Source: Roseimarinus sp035271585 (lineage in GTDB: Bacteria > Bacteroidota > Bacteroidia > Bacteroidales > Prolixibacteraceae). From it: a stretch of 64,000 nucleotides of DNA. Position 1 is the stretch's first letter, and each line of letters starts with the position of its first letter. A model generated the notes under the pieces. The model was not told the origin of the DNA. It saw only the letters and a program-made list of their open reading frames with translations, and made no database searches. This document shows positions 8,114 through 16,639 of the stretch, one piece after another. Position numbers and translations under genes: made by a program. The stretch covers positions 62,001-126,000 of the forward strand of contig DATERL010000098.1 of the NCBI GenBank assembly GCA_035271585.1, read 5' to 3'.

Positions 8114-8926
8114 ATGCAATACGACCCAATTAAGAAAAGCCTAGGAGGCGTATTTAATAAATCAGTTTTTTTAAGAAAGTTATTCTATCGTTTACTCGAC
8201 CTTTTGTTATTGCGCTCGTGGCACGTGAGGCGTGAACTCAACCGTTGGAAAAACCCTGAAAACGCAATCATTCTCGATGCCGGCTCGGGCTTTGGACAAT
8301 ATACCTATCGTATGTCGCGTAAATTTCCCGACGCTTTGATCAAAGCAGTTGATGTGAAAGAAGAACAGGTGCTCGATTGCAATAAGTTCTTTTTGAAAAC
8401 CCGTTTAAACGACCGTGTAATTTTTGAAAAGGCCGATTTGACGCAGTTTATTGAAGCCGACCAATTCGATCTTATCCTATCGGTTGATGTAATGGAACAC
8501 ATTGAAGAAGATGTGCTGGTATTTGAAAATTTCTACAAATCGTTGAAGCTGGGTGGAATGTTGCTCATTTCAACCCCGTCGGATCAAGGTGGCTCCGATT
8601 CACACGATCATCACGAAGATGAGGTTTCGGGTTTTATTGATGAGCACGTGCGCGATGGATACAACATTGACGAAATAAAAGAAAAGTTGCGTGGAGTTGG
8701 CTTCAATAAGATTACTGCACGTTATCAGTACGGTAAACCCGGCAGCCTATCGTGGCGCCTTTCAATGAAATATCCAATTTTGATGTTAGGAGCAAGTAAA
8801 CTATTCTTTGTTATCCTTCCATTTTATTACCTGCTTATTTTCCCAATAGCTGCCCTTTTAAATTGGTTCGATTTAATTATTGAACACAAAAAGGGAACTG
8901 GATTAATTGTAACAGCATTTAAATAG
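8114..8926 (+). CDS. Class I SAM-dependent methyltransferase
   Basis: 270 residues. Motif I is ILDAGSGFGQYTYRM, followed by an acidic residue binding the ribose (VDVKEE), and the post-motif region LILSVDVMEHIEED is typical of Methyltransf_11/25. The C-terminus holds one or two hydrophobic helices (ILMLGASKLFFVILPFYYLLIFPIAALL), suggesting membrane association and perhaps a lipid, quinone or surface-glycan substrate. The substrate cannot be deduced. It sits between rbfA and the permease in an apparent operon. Confidence 0.8.
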   Translation: MQYDPIKKSLGGVFNKSVFLRKLFYRLLDLLLLRSWHVRRELNRWKNPENAIILDAGSGFGQYTYRMSRKFPDALIKAVDVKEEQVLDCNKFFLKTRLNDRVIFEKADLTQFIEADQFDLILSVDVMEHIEEDVLVFENFYKSLKLGGMLLISTPSDQGGSDSHDHHEDEVSGFIDEHVRDGYNIDEIKEKLRGVGFNKITARYQYGKPGSLSWRLSMKYPILMLGASKLFFVILPFYYLLIFPIAALLNWFDLIIEHKKGTGLIVTAFK

Positions 8927-10147
8927 TTGAATTTCTCATTATATATAGCCCGCAGGTACATGCTTTCGAAGAGCTCGAAAAATGTGGTAAACATTATTTC
9001 GGGAGTAGCTCTTTTAGGTGTGATTGTTGGGACAACTGCCCTGGTTGTTGTTATTTCTATTTTTAATGGTTTCGATGTATTGATTAAATCATTTTACAGT
9101 TATTTCGACCCTCAAATGAAAATCACAACCGTTGAGGGCAAACAATTCAATCCAAATAACGACGATTTTACAGCATTAAAAGCCGACCCTTCGGTAATAC
9201 ACTATTGCGAAGTTATCGAAGAAATAGCCTTGTTAAGGTTCGAAGAGCGCCAGTTTATTGCTTACATTAAAGGTGTTGATGAAAACTACCTCGAAATGGG
9301 CCAAATTAATAAAATAATGTACGATGGCGATTTGATGTTAAACGATGGTAATTTCGATTACACAGTTATTGGCCGGGGCGTTGCTTATAACCTTGGAGCA
9401 GCTGTGAATTTTATCAGGCCAATTTCCATCTCGGTTCCACGAAAAGGTCGTAGCAGTAGCACCTTGCTAAATCCCTTCAAACAAAAGCATCTTTTTTTAT
9501 CAGGAGTATATTCTGTTGAACAACAAGAAGTTGACGACCAATTCGCCATTGTATCCATTAGCGTAGCGCGCGAATTACTCGATATGGACACCAATGTTAC
9601 CTCAATTGAGCTGGGATTAAAACCCGGAACTGATGAAAGAAGATTTCAAAAACAACTTCAGAAAAAAATGGGGCCCAGTTTTAAAATCGAAAACCGCTAT
9701 CAACAACATGAACAGTATTATCGTGTAGCCAAAAACGAACGTTTTTTTATCTTTTTAACCCTTTCGTTTATACTGGTGATTGCTTCGTTTAACTTGGCCA
9801 GCTCCATATCAATGCTCATACTGGATAAAAAACGCGACATTAACATTTTACTCAGCTTGGGCATGACCCGTAAAAAAATAGGAATGGTTTTCTTGTACGA
9901 AGGCTGGCTTATATCGACAATTGGCGCTGTTATAGGTTTAGTATTGGGAATACTGATTTGTTTAGGTCAAATACATTTTGGCTGGATAGAATTTCCTGGA
10001 TCATTTGCCATAGAAACCTATCCGGTTGAGTTACGATTTGTGAGTTTACTAATTATTGCCATTACGGTATTGCTTATTGGGGGAATTGCTTCGTGGTTGC
10101 CCGTGAAATTTCTACCCAACAAGTTTTTTCAACTTCAAAACGATTAA
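8927..10147 (+). CDS. LolC/LolE-family lipoprotein-releasing ABC permease
   Basis: A 406-residue inner-membrane permease of the MacB/FtsX type. It has an N-terminal transmembrane helix (IISGVALLGVIVGTTALVVVISIFNGFD), a long periplasmic MacB-like domain (about residues 50-270) and three C-terminal helices (ILVIASFNLASSISMLIL; GWLISTIGAVIGLVLGI; SLLIIAITVLLIGGIASWLP). MNFSLYIARRYM is the usual N-terminus, so the TTG immediately after the methyltransferase stop is taken as the start. LolCE proteins extract mature lipoproteins with the LolD ATPase, which is not in this window. Confidence 0.86.
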   Translation: MNFSLYIARRYMLSKSSKNVVNIISGVALLGVIVGTTALVVVISIFNGFDVLIKSFYSYFDPQMKITTVEGKQFNPNNDDFTALKADPSVIHYCEVIEEIALLRFEERQFIAYIKGVDENYLEMGQINKIMYDGDLMLNDGNFDYTVIGRGVAYNLGAAVNFIRPISISVPRKGRSSSTLLNPFKQKHLFLSGVYSVEQQEVDDQFAIVSISVARELLDMDTNVTSIELGLKPGTDERRFQKQLQKKMGPSFKIENRYQQHEQYYRVAKNERFFIFLTLSFILVIASFNLASSISMLILDKKRDINILLSLGMTRKKIGMVFLYEGWLISTIGAVIGLVLGILICLGQIHFGWIEFPGSFAIETYPVELRFVSLLIIAITVLLIGGIASWLPVKFLPNKFFQLQND

Positions 10148-10158
10148 TTCGAACACTC

Positions 10159-11757
10159 TTATAAAATAAGCCCAACCAACTGAACAACAACAATTAACAA
10201 CACCATGGCCAGCGGGTAAACCGTGGCATAGGCTACCGACGGGGCATTGGTTTTGGTCATATTATCAACTGCTGCCAAACCCGGCGTACTGGTCATGCTA
10301 CCCGTTAAAGCGCCTAAAAGGGTCAATATATTTATTTTGAAGAAAAACTTTGCAACCAGAGTAGCTATTACCATGGGCACAATTGTGATAATTGCTCCGG
10401 CAATAAACATCGAATAGCCATTTTGAATAAATGTTTCAACCAAGTTAGCCCCTGCCGCGGTACCCACAGCAGCCATAAAAAACAACAATCCCAATTGGCG
10501 AATAAGTTGGTTGGCTGCGCTGGTCATTGTCCACAACACAGGCCCCGTTTTCCCGGTACGTCCCAACAATAAGCCGGCAATTAAAACACCTCCTGTAAGT
10601 CCAGGGCTAAAGTTGAAATTCCCTACCGAAATATTGATTCTCCCAATTAAAACGCCAATAATAATACCTAAGGCGATGGGTAAAAAATCGGTGTCGGACA
10701 GGCGGCTATCATCGTCACCAAATATGCTGACAACCTGTTTCATGTTTTCGGTACTACACGCTATCATCAACTTATCGGCAAATTGAATGCGCGAGTTTGG
10801 CGATGGTGAAAAATTAATTCCCGAACGGGTAATACGGGTAATGGTGGCGCCGTAATTGCCGAGCAAATTCAGATCCTTAATTGTTTTGTTCACATATTGT
10901 TTATTGGTAACCAAAACCCTTCGCACATCGTATTGGGTTGTTAGCGGAATATCTGTTTCGGTTTCCCTACCAATAAGCAGCCTTATGCCATTTAATGCAT
11001 CAGAATCGCCTACTGCTTTAATAATGTCGCCTTTGTATAAAATAGTATCAGGTTTAGGAGTAATGGCAACACCCTCGTGCATCACACGTGATACAACCGC
11101 TCTGGTCATAAAACGAATACGAAGTTCGCCTATGGTTTTACCAAAAGCATTCTCGTTTTCAACAATAAAATTTGCCTTACTTATTTCGGGAAAATCTGAT
11201 TTAACTTCGCTTTCGAATTCAATCTCGGCCTGTTTTATTTTTTTCCCCATTATTTTAGGCAAAAAGCTTACAAACAAAATTACGCCAATTACACCAAAGG
11301 GGTAAGCAACCCCATATCCAATTGATGCCATGGGCGATTTGGTAACGTCGATGGCAGCCGCTAAACCAGGAGTACTGGTCAGTGCTCCGGTTAATAAACC
11401 GATCCCAATATTTTTATCAATACCAAAAATGTGAACAACAGCAATGGTGGTAATACCGGCTACAACAATTAATGTTGAAGCCAAAATAGCAAGATTTTTT
11501 CCATGCTTTTTAAACGATGAAAAAAACCCAGGACCAGCTTGTAAGCCAATCGTAAAAATGAACAACACCAAGCCTATTTGTTGAAAATCGTTGGGGATAA
11601 TTACCCCAAAGTGGCCAAAAACCAAAGCAATAAAAATTACTGCCGAAACATCGAGCGAAACTCCTTTTATTTTAATGCGTCCCAATAAAAAACCAAGGGT
11701 TACAATAAGGAAAAATGCAAAATAGGTATTGGTAAAAAGCTCCATCATAACATTCAA
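10159..11757 (-). CDS. AspT/YidE-family putative transporter
   Basis: A 532-residue membrane protein made of two homologous halves. Each carries a GALTSTPGLAA-type motif (about residues 124-135 and 484-500), flanking two central cytoplasmic TrkA-C-like regulatory domains (about 200-365, e.g. ITPKPDTILYKGDIIKAVGD). This architecture defines the aspartate:alanine exchanger family, which also includes the uncharacterised YidE and YbjL proteins. The transported substrate is not evident. It is convergent with the permease gene (11-bp gap) and appears monocistronic. Confidence 0.86.
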   Translation of the reverse strand: MNVMMELFTNTYFAFFLIVTLGFLLGRIKIKGVSLDVSAVIFIALVFGHFGVIIPNDFQQIGLVLFIFTIGLQAGPGFFSSFKKHGKNLAILASTLIVVAGITTIAVVHIFGIDKNIGIGLLTGALTSTPGLAAAIDVTKSPMASIGYGVAYPFGVIGVILFVSFLPKIMGKKIKQAEIEFESEVKSDFPEISKANFIVENENAFGKTIGELRIRFMTRAVVSRVMHEGVAITPKPDTILYKGDIIKAVGDSDALNGIRLLIGRETETDIPLTTQYDVRRVLVTNKQYVNKTIKDLNLLGNYGATITRITRSGINFSPSPNSRIQFADKLMIACSTENMKQVVSIFGDDDSRLSDTDFLPIALGIIIGVLIGRINISVGNFNFSPGLTGGVLIAGLLLGRTGKTGPVLWTMTSAANQLIRQLGLLFFMAAVGTAAGANLVETFIQNGYSMFIAGAIITIVPMVIATLVAKFFFKINILTLLGALTGSMTSTPGLAAVDNMTKTNAPSVAYATVYPLAMVLLIVVVQLVGLIL

Positions 11758-12093
11758 AATTTAAGGCACAAAGCTATGTTTTTAAACATGCACTTAGAAA
11801 TATAGTTGTGAAATTATTTTTAATGTTAAGATAAAATGAGTTTTCAAGCAAAATAGGATAACCTTTAGATTTTCAGCATATAAAGTTTAAGCCGATGAAA
11901 GTACCGCTATAAACTGACATAAAATATGACCAATAAGATAGTAAATAACTTTATGAGAAGTAATTTTAATATTCTATCTCTTTTCCCTGCTCGATATAGT
12001 AATAAATCCATTTTTCTATCTTACATTTAATCAGCTTTTCAAGCTCCAATTTGATTGAAAACTGGAACTATTATTTTTTGCTAAAACAGGTGT
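11758..12093. other. Intergenic region between divergent genes
   Basis: 336 bp of AT-rich sequence between the transporter and the large lipoprotein gene. No open frame of note. A weak promoter-like arrangement (TTTG near 12048, an A/T-rich TATTTTTTG-like block about 18 nt later) lies just before the 12094 start. Confidence 0.45.
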
Positions 12094-14793
12094 ATGAAAA
12101 AAATCTTCTCAGGTAAAACTCAATTTTCCCTTTACTGGATTCTTGTAATCATGATCGCTTTTTCATCATGCGATTCATTCGATGGTGAAAAAATAAAACC
12201 AAGTACCAATCTTCAAATTGGCGATGAAATTGAAGTAGCCAGTATGTCTATTCCGATTTCAGGAGGGACATTAACTGTTACTACTCCAGGAAGTGTTATT
12301 GATGGATTGGAAATTGTTGTTCCAGCAAATAGTTACCTTGATTCAAAAACATTTACCATTTCTACGGCTGAAATAAAAAATCACAAACTGGGCCAATATT
12401 TTAACCCACTTACTCCTTTAATCCAAATTGGAAACGGCGGAGGGTACGCCACCAATATTATGGAAATTACAATTCCGCTTACTGTTCCCGAAGGCCACAT
12501 TCCGCTAGGCTTCTACTACGATGAAATTGCCGGAAAACTCGAAGCCATTCCGGTAAAAAGTTATACCAACAAATCAATTACGCTACTTACACGCCACTTT
12601 ATGTCTGCCTCAGAACTTTCGCCCTCCAACAATTTGAAAGCAGCAGGAATTAAACTCGATGCCACGTCGAATATTGTAATTAGTTCAATTGCAGAGAGTG
12701 TTTTAAAAGCGAAACCAATTATTTCTTCCGGTTTTAAAGTGGGTATTGATGACTGGGAGTTTACAAATTATGGCTCTTATCTTGTAACAGGAGGGCATTG
12801 CACCGGACAAAACATAGGTGCTATGTGGTATTATTTCGAAAAAAAGCTAAAAGATGAAGGCGACCTTTTTAACAAGTTTAGCACAGTTCAATCCCTTTGG
12901 CAAGATAATGCAATAGGTTACCGATTTTGTTCCGTTATCCATAAAGACCTGGTATGGAAAGGGACATTCATCGATTTATTCGACAAATACATCGACAAAA
13001 AACAATCGATGGATAAGTTTAAGCTTTATGCCATAGCTGGGGCTATGCTCACCACCGGCGAACCCCAAGGCATCGGTATTTATAGGCAAATCGGAACTTA
13101 TACCGACGGAACTCCACAATATGAAGGTCACGACTTGATCTGCCATCAAGTGTCGATAAACGATGGTAAACTTTATATCTCCGACCCCAATGAACCCGGC
13201 AATGGGCAATTCATAACATTCAAAAACGATAAATTTGAACCTTATCTGGCAAAATTAAATGGAAGTGCAAGATCAAACCCCTACCCTTTTGTAACCTGGT
13301 ATGCCAAAACAGCCTATATCGACTGGCCTCAAATTGGTAAACGTTATGAAGAATTATTGGATAGTACCATTGGCAATGTTGCCCCAAATATATTTCCTCC
13401 CTACACAATTTGGGTAAAAGGAAAAGTTGATCAGGAACTGAAAGACGGATTTAGCATGAATAGTGATACTTTTCGTTGCATTGTTGAATGTCCAACAGCG
13501 GAAAAATTCTCATTAAAAAATGGGAAAAAACTTATTTCCTTCGACATGTATGATAAAGATGGAAAACAAATTGATAATTGGGAACAAAGCAAAACCAGCG
13601 CCTACATTCTTTTAAAACCAGGGCTTAATATAATTGGATTGTACATTTATGCTCCCCGAAACGGCGTTGTTGATGAAAATAACAACCCAATCAATTTGTT
13701 TATCGATTTTAAATGGTTCAATGTGTATTACTCAAAACTTTCTATTGAGCCAAATCCTATTATGGGCGAACCAAAAGAAGAAATAAAAATCACTGCTTTA
13801 TCAAAGGGTAGCGCACCAAAAAATTCCAAATATGTTTGGAATTTTGGCGATGGAACAAAAGAAGTAAGCATTAAAAACGACAGCATTGTTAAACACACCT
13901 TCGCTAGTGCTGGAGATTTCGATGTAACTTTAGATTTATATGATAATTCAAATAATAAACTCATTGGGCATGCCGCTACTAAAGCAAAAATTGGCAAAGC
14001 TGAATTCAGCTTAATCATTTCAGATGCAAAAACTGGTGTAATCATTGATAAAAAAGTTGAGTTTTGCAAAACATATTTGCTTTTTCAATTCAAAGTTCCT
14101 GCCGGAACTCCATCAAATTATACCGTGCGATATGACATGGATGAGGAGGGCAGCGAAGGGGTTATGAGTGGCCCAAATTTTGAAATTAATGTATCGCTTT
14201 CTAAAACAGGCAAACATATTATTACAGGACAAATTCTCGACCAAAACAAGAATGTGGTTAATGAACTCAAGTACGAATTAGAGGTTACTGAAAATGATTT
14301 TCTGGAGCAATTAAAAAAATATACTAGGATTCAGTCAATGTTTTCTTGTGATATGGGACATTGCCATTATATGGAGAGTGGAGAAGCGTTTAACGATGCA
14401 TATATGTTTGAGGCATCTACTAATGCCAACGACAAGATTACCTGGTCGGGCAGAACATTCAAATATCAACTATCTAACGCCACTTCTGAATTGAAAATAG
14501 AAGGCACATTTTCTTCTTCGTGCTGGATGCTTGAATCGTTCATGTCAAGTTATAAACATACTGGATCTCAAGAATGGAAAGTTGAAGCGACAAATGTCCC
14601 AGTATTGGGAGCTCCATGTCCTGACTACAAACCCGATAAAATATTCTACATTTTAACAGGAGAAGATAAATTAAAAACTCAACTTAAGGCTTCGGGTTGG
14701 AGATATGACAGTTTCGATAAAAAAATGAAAACCTACAAGAATTCGGACCTTAAACAATCGGATTTCCGTTTAATTTTTATTTCAACAGATTAA
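12094..14793 (+). CDS. Large lipoprotein with candidate cysteine-peptidase domain and PKD domain
   Basis: 899 residues. A lipobox (IMIAFSSCDS, Cys at about 27) predicts a lipid-anchored envelope protein. An N-terminal beta domain (about 35-190; ISGGTLTVTTPGSVIDGLEI, then TAEIKNH) is followed by a segment with GGHCTGQNIGAMWYY, later GHDLICHQV and LYISDPNEPG. This order (Cys, His, Asp/Asn) resembles papain-like bacterial domains of the GGxCxGM...GHA...YDPN type; catalysis is an inference. A PKD domain follows (about 575-640; YVWNFGDGTKEV, HTFASAGDFDVTL). The C-terminal region has several Cys (SCDMGHCHY, SSCWML) that could be disulphide-bonded. No T9SS tail is seen. The target is unknown; the gene stands alone with a terminator behind it. 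Confidence 0.7.
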   Translation: MKKIFSGKTQFSLYWILVIMIAFSSCDSFDGEKIKPSTNLQIGDEIEVASMSIPISGGTLTVTTPGSVIDGLEIVVPANSYLDSKTFTISTAEIKNHKLGQYFNPLTPLIQIGNGGGYATNIMEITIPLTVPEGHIPLGFYYDEIAGKLEAIPVKSYTNKSITLLTRHFMSASELSPSNNLKAAGIKLDATSNIVISSIAESVLKAKPIISSGFKVGIDDWEFTNYGSYLVTGGHCTGQNIGAMWYYFEKKLKDEGDLFNKFSTVQSLWQDNAIGYRFCSVIHKDLVWKGTFIDLFDKYIDKKQSMDKFKLYAIAGAMLTTGEPQGIGIYRQIGTYTDGTPQYEGHDLICHQVSINDGKLYISDPNEPGNGQFITFKNDKFEPYLAKLNGSARSNPYPFVTWYAKTAYIDWPQIGKRYEELLDSTIGNVAPNIFPPYTIWVKGKVDQELKDGFSMNSDTFRCIVECPTAEKFSLKNGKKLISFDMYDKDGKQIDNWEQSKTSAYILLKPGLNIIGLYIYAPRNGVVDENNNPINLFIDFKWFNVYYSKLSIEPNPIMGEPKEEIKITALSKGSAPKNSKYVWNFGDGTKEVSIKNDSIVKHTFASAGDFDVTLDLYDNSNNKLIGHAATKAKIGKAEFSLIISDAKTGVIIDKKVEFCKTYLLFQFKVPAGTPSNYTVRYDMDEEGSEGVMSGPNFEINVSLSKTGKHIITGQILDQNKNVVNELKYELEVTENDFLEQLKKYTRIQSMFSCDMGHCHYMESGEAFNDAYMFEASTNANDKITWSGRTFKYQLSNATSELKIEGTFSSSCWMLESFMSSYKHTGSQEWKVEATNVPVLGAPCPDYKPDKIFYILTGEDKLKTQLKASGWRYDSFDKKMKTYKNSDLKQSDFRLIFISTD

Positions 14794-14821
14794 TTCTACG
14801 GGCACTCAAAAAACACTCAAA

Positions 14822-14867
14822 CTAAACCACTATAGCGTTTTAATCCATAGTGGTTTAGTTTTGTTCT
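14822..14867 (+). terminator. Rho-independent terminator after the large lipoprotein gene
   Basis: A perfect 12-bp stem (CTAAACCACTAT at 14822-14833 with its complement at 14847-14858), a 13-nt loop, then a T-rich tail (TTTTGTTCTT). It lies 29 bp after the stop codon. Confidence 0.85.
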
Positions 14868-15039
14868 TAAACTTTCATCCTTTAGTTGACGAAAGCCAAT
14901 AGCAACATTGAAAAATTAATTGGAAAAATGACTCCTATCTAGATTAATAAAAATACGAAGAAGCGCTTCGAAGACTAACAAAGGGCAAATCATTGTGATT
15001 ATTAAATCCTTCTTTTTAGCTTTGCACTAAAACATAAGC

Positions 15040-15513
15040 ATGAAACCTGAATCAATCAGTAGAATAAAAAAAGAACTTTTACATTTACCTCCCGATACCT
15101 TGGTAGACTATTGCATCAGGCTAGCCAAATACAAAGTCGAAAACAAAGAGTTATTGAACTACCTCATTTATAAAGGTAACGATCAGGCATTATTTATCGA
15201 AGAAGTAAAAAAAGAAATCGACCTTCAATTTAAAAACCTAAACAAAACACAACTCTACCTGGCCAAAAAAACAGTACGCAAAGTATTGCGCACCACCATG
15301 AAATACATCAAGTTTTCAGGCGAAAAAACGACCGAACTGGAATTACTGATTTATTTTTGCAAAAAATTAAAAGTCACAGGAATTTCGCTCCGCCAAGGTA
15401 CTGTACTGGGCAATTTATATATGCGCCAGCAACAAAGAGCCTCCAAGGTAATGTCTATGTTGCACGAAGATCTGCAACTTGATTATGCTGACGAAATGAA
15501 CCAAATAAGTTGA
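15040..15513 (+). CDS. Uncharacterised helical protein
   Basis: 157 residues, highly charged and predicted mostly alpha-helical, with no signal peptide or membrane segment. It starts MKPESISRIKKELLHLPPD and is rich in Lys and Glu, with leucines spaced as in helical bundles (LLNYLIYKGNDQALFIEEVKKEI). I recognise no catalytic motif. Codon use matches its neighbours and the frame is clean, so it is a real gene. It lies 47 bp upstream of the PHP phosphatase gene on the same strand and may be co-transcribed with it. Confidence 0.75.
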   Translation: MKPESISRIKKELLHLPPDTLVDYCIRLAKYKVENKELLNYLIYKGNDQALFIEEVKKEIDLQFKNLNKTQLYLAKKTVRKVLRTTMKYIKFSGEKTTELELLIYFCKKLKVTGISLRQGTVLGNLYMRQQQRASKVMSMLHEDLQLDYADEMNQIS

Positions 15514-15560
15514 CATGTCGAAGTAAAGTATTAAATTCGCTTCACTAATATAATACAGCT

Positions 15561-16343
15561 ATGAGTTTCTTAGTCGATTACCACATGCACACTACTTTTT
15601 CCGATGGCAACGACAGTTACCTCAACTATTTAAAAGTTGCCCGTAAAAAAGATTTAGCCGAAATTGGCTTCACCGATCATATTACCCTAAGACCCGTAGA
15701 TTGGAGTGTTCAAGAAATTGATTACCCCGTGATGCGCGAAAACCTTAAAAACCTTTGCAACGATTTTTCTGAAGATGTGCAGGTACGTTTTGGCCTCGAA
15801 GTCGATTATTTTCCCGAAATGGAAAAAGAAATCCGTGAAATAATCTCCTACTTTCCTGTCGATTATGTAATTGGCTCAATTCATTTTATAGGCGATTGGA
15901 ATTACGACAACGACCGGTCGCTTTATGGTAAATGGACAAACGATGAACTTTACCAACAGTACTTTGAGCTGGTACAAAAAGCTGCAAAATCGGGGCTTTT
16001 CGATATTATTGGTCACTTCGATTTAATAAAAAAATTCCAATGCTGGCCCGAGAACGACCAAACCAACCTGTACAACGAAACCTTAAAAATATTAAAAGAA
16101 GCCGATGTGGTTTTGGAACTTAACACTGGTGGATACGATCGCCCTTGTGCTGAGTTTTTCCCCAACCGAAAAATTTTAGAATTGGCCCTTAAACATGGCA
16201 TTCCTGTTACTTTAGGTTCCGATGCCCACAAACCCGAACAAGTTGCCCGTCATTTTGATTCGGCAATTGAGTTGCTCAAAGAAATTGGTTACACAAAAAT
16301 AACCCGTTTTCGAAACCGTCAACGTGGCGAAATTATCATCTGA
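15561..16343 (+). CDS. PHP-domain histidinol-phosphatase-like protein
   Basis: A 260-residue PHP (polymerase and histidinol phosphatase) protein. The metal-binding motifs appear in order: DYHMHTTFSDG (residues 6-16), GFTDH (35-39), the acidic LEVDYFPE, GSIHF, GHFDL and the C-terminal GSDAHKP. Size and motif spacing fit HisJ/HisK-type histidinol-phosphatases, which dephosphorylate L-histidinol phosphate, but related PHP proteins act on other phosphoesters. No his genes are near, so the exact substrate is uncertain. Confidence 0.82.
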   Translation: MSFLVDYHMHTTFSDGNDSYLNYLKVARKKDLAEIGFTDHITLRPVDWSVQEIDYPVMRENLKNLCNDFSEDVQVRFGLEVDYFPEMEKEIREIISYFPVDYVIGSIHFIGDWNYDNDRSLYGKWTNDELYQQYFELVQKAAKSGLFDIIGHFDLIKKFQCWPENDQTNLYNETLKILKEADVVLELNTGGYDRPCAEFFPNRKILELALKHGIPVTLGSDAHKPEQVARHFDSAIELLKEIGYTKITRFRNRQRGEIII

Positions 16344-16407
16344 TTTTTTCTTCTCACCGAGCTCAAATAATAACATTTTCCAAACGACCAACATTAATTT
16401 CGCGTTT

Positions 16408-16496
16408 TTATCGACATCAAAAACCTTAATAAGCGTTAATAACTAGCACTAAGCTCTTAAATTCTGACACTTAAAGTTATTAACACCTGTTGATAA
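16408..16496. promoter_or_regulatory. Cluster of DnaA-box-like 9-mers
   Basis: Four sites lie within 89 bp: TTATCGACA (16408-16416, plus), TTATTAACG (16434-16442, minus), TTATTAACA (16477-16485, plus) and TTATCAACA (16488-16496, minus). Each is one to three mismatches from TTATCCACA. The last two face each other and form a 26-bp inverted repeat (16474-16499). This could be a DnaA-binding site, or simply a palindromic operator or hairpin in AT-rich DNA. No dnaA gene is present in the window. Confidence 0.3.
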
Positions 16497-16601
16497 CTTG
16501 GACTTGACTTTTTCGTGTATCACATGACCAGCAATAAGCAGATGTTGTCAAATTGTTCATTAAGCAGTTGATATTCGTTTAATACAAAACCTTCGTTTTT
16601 T

Positions 16602-16632
16602 TTTGCATAATTAATTGACCGCCTTATATTTG
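16602..16632 (+). promoter_or_regulatory. Strong Bacteroidota promoter for the large ncRNA
   Basis: TTTG at 16602-16605 follows a T-rich run and precedes, after 19 nt, a perfect TANNTTTG element (TATATTTG, 16625-16632). Transcription would begin at about 16638-16641. No credible open frame follows; what follows instead is about 1.1 kb of hairpin-rich sequence. Confidence 0.7.
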
Positions 16633-16639
16633 AAATATC

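Noticed and set aside
10856..11305. 149-residue frame antisense to the AspT/YidE gene
   Set aside because: A shadow of a strongly coding minus-strand gene, with no promoter or domain.
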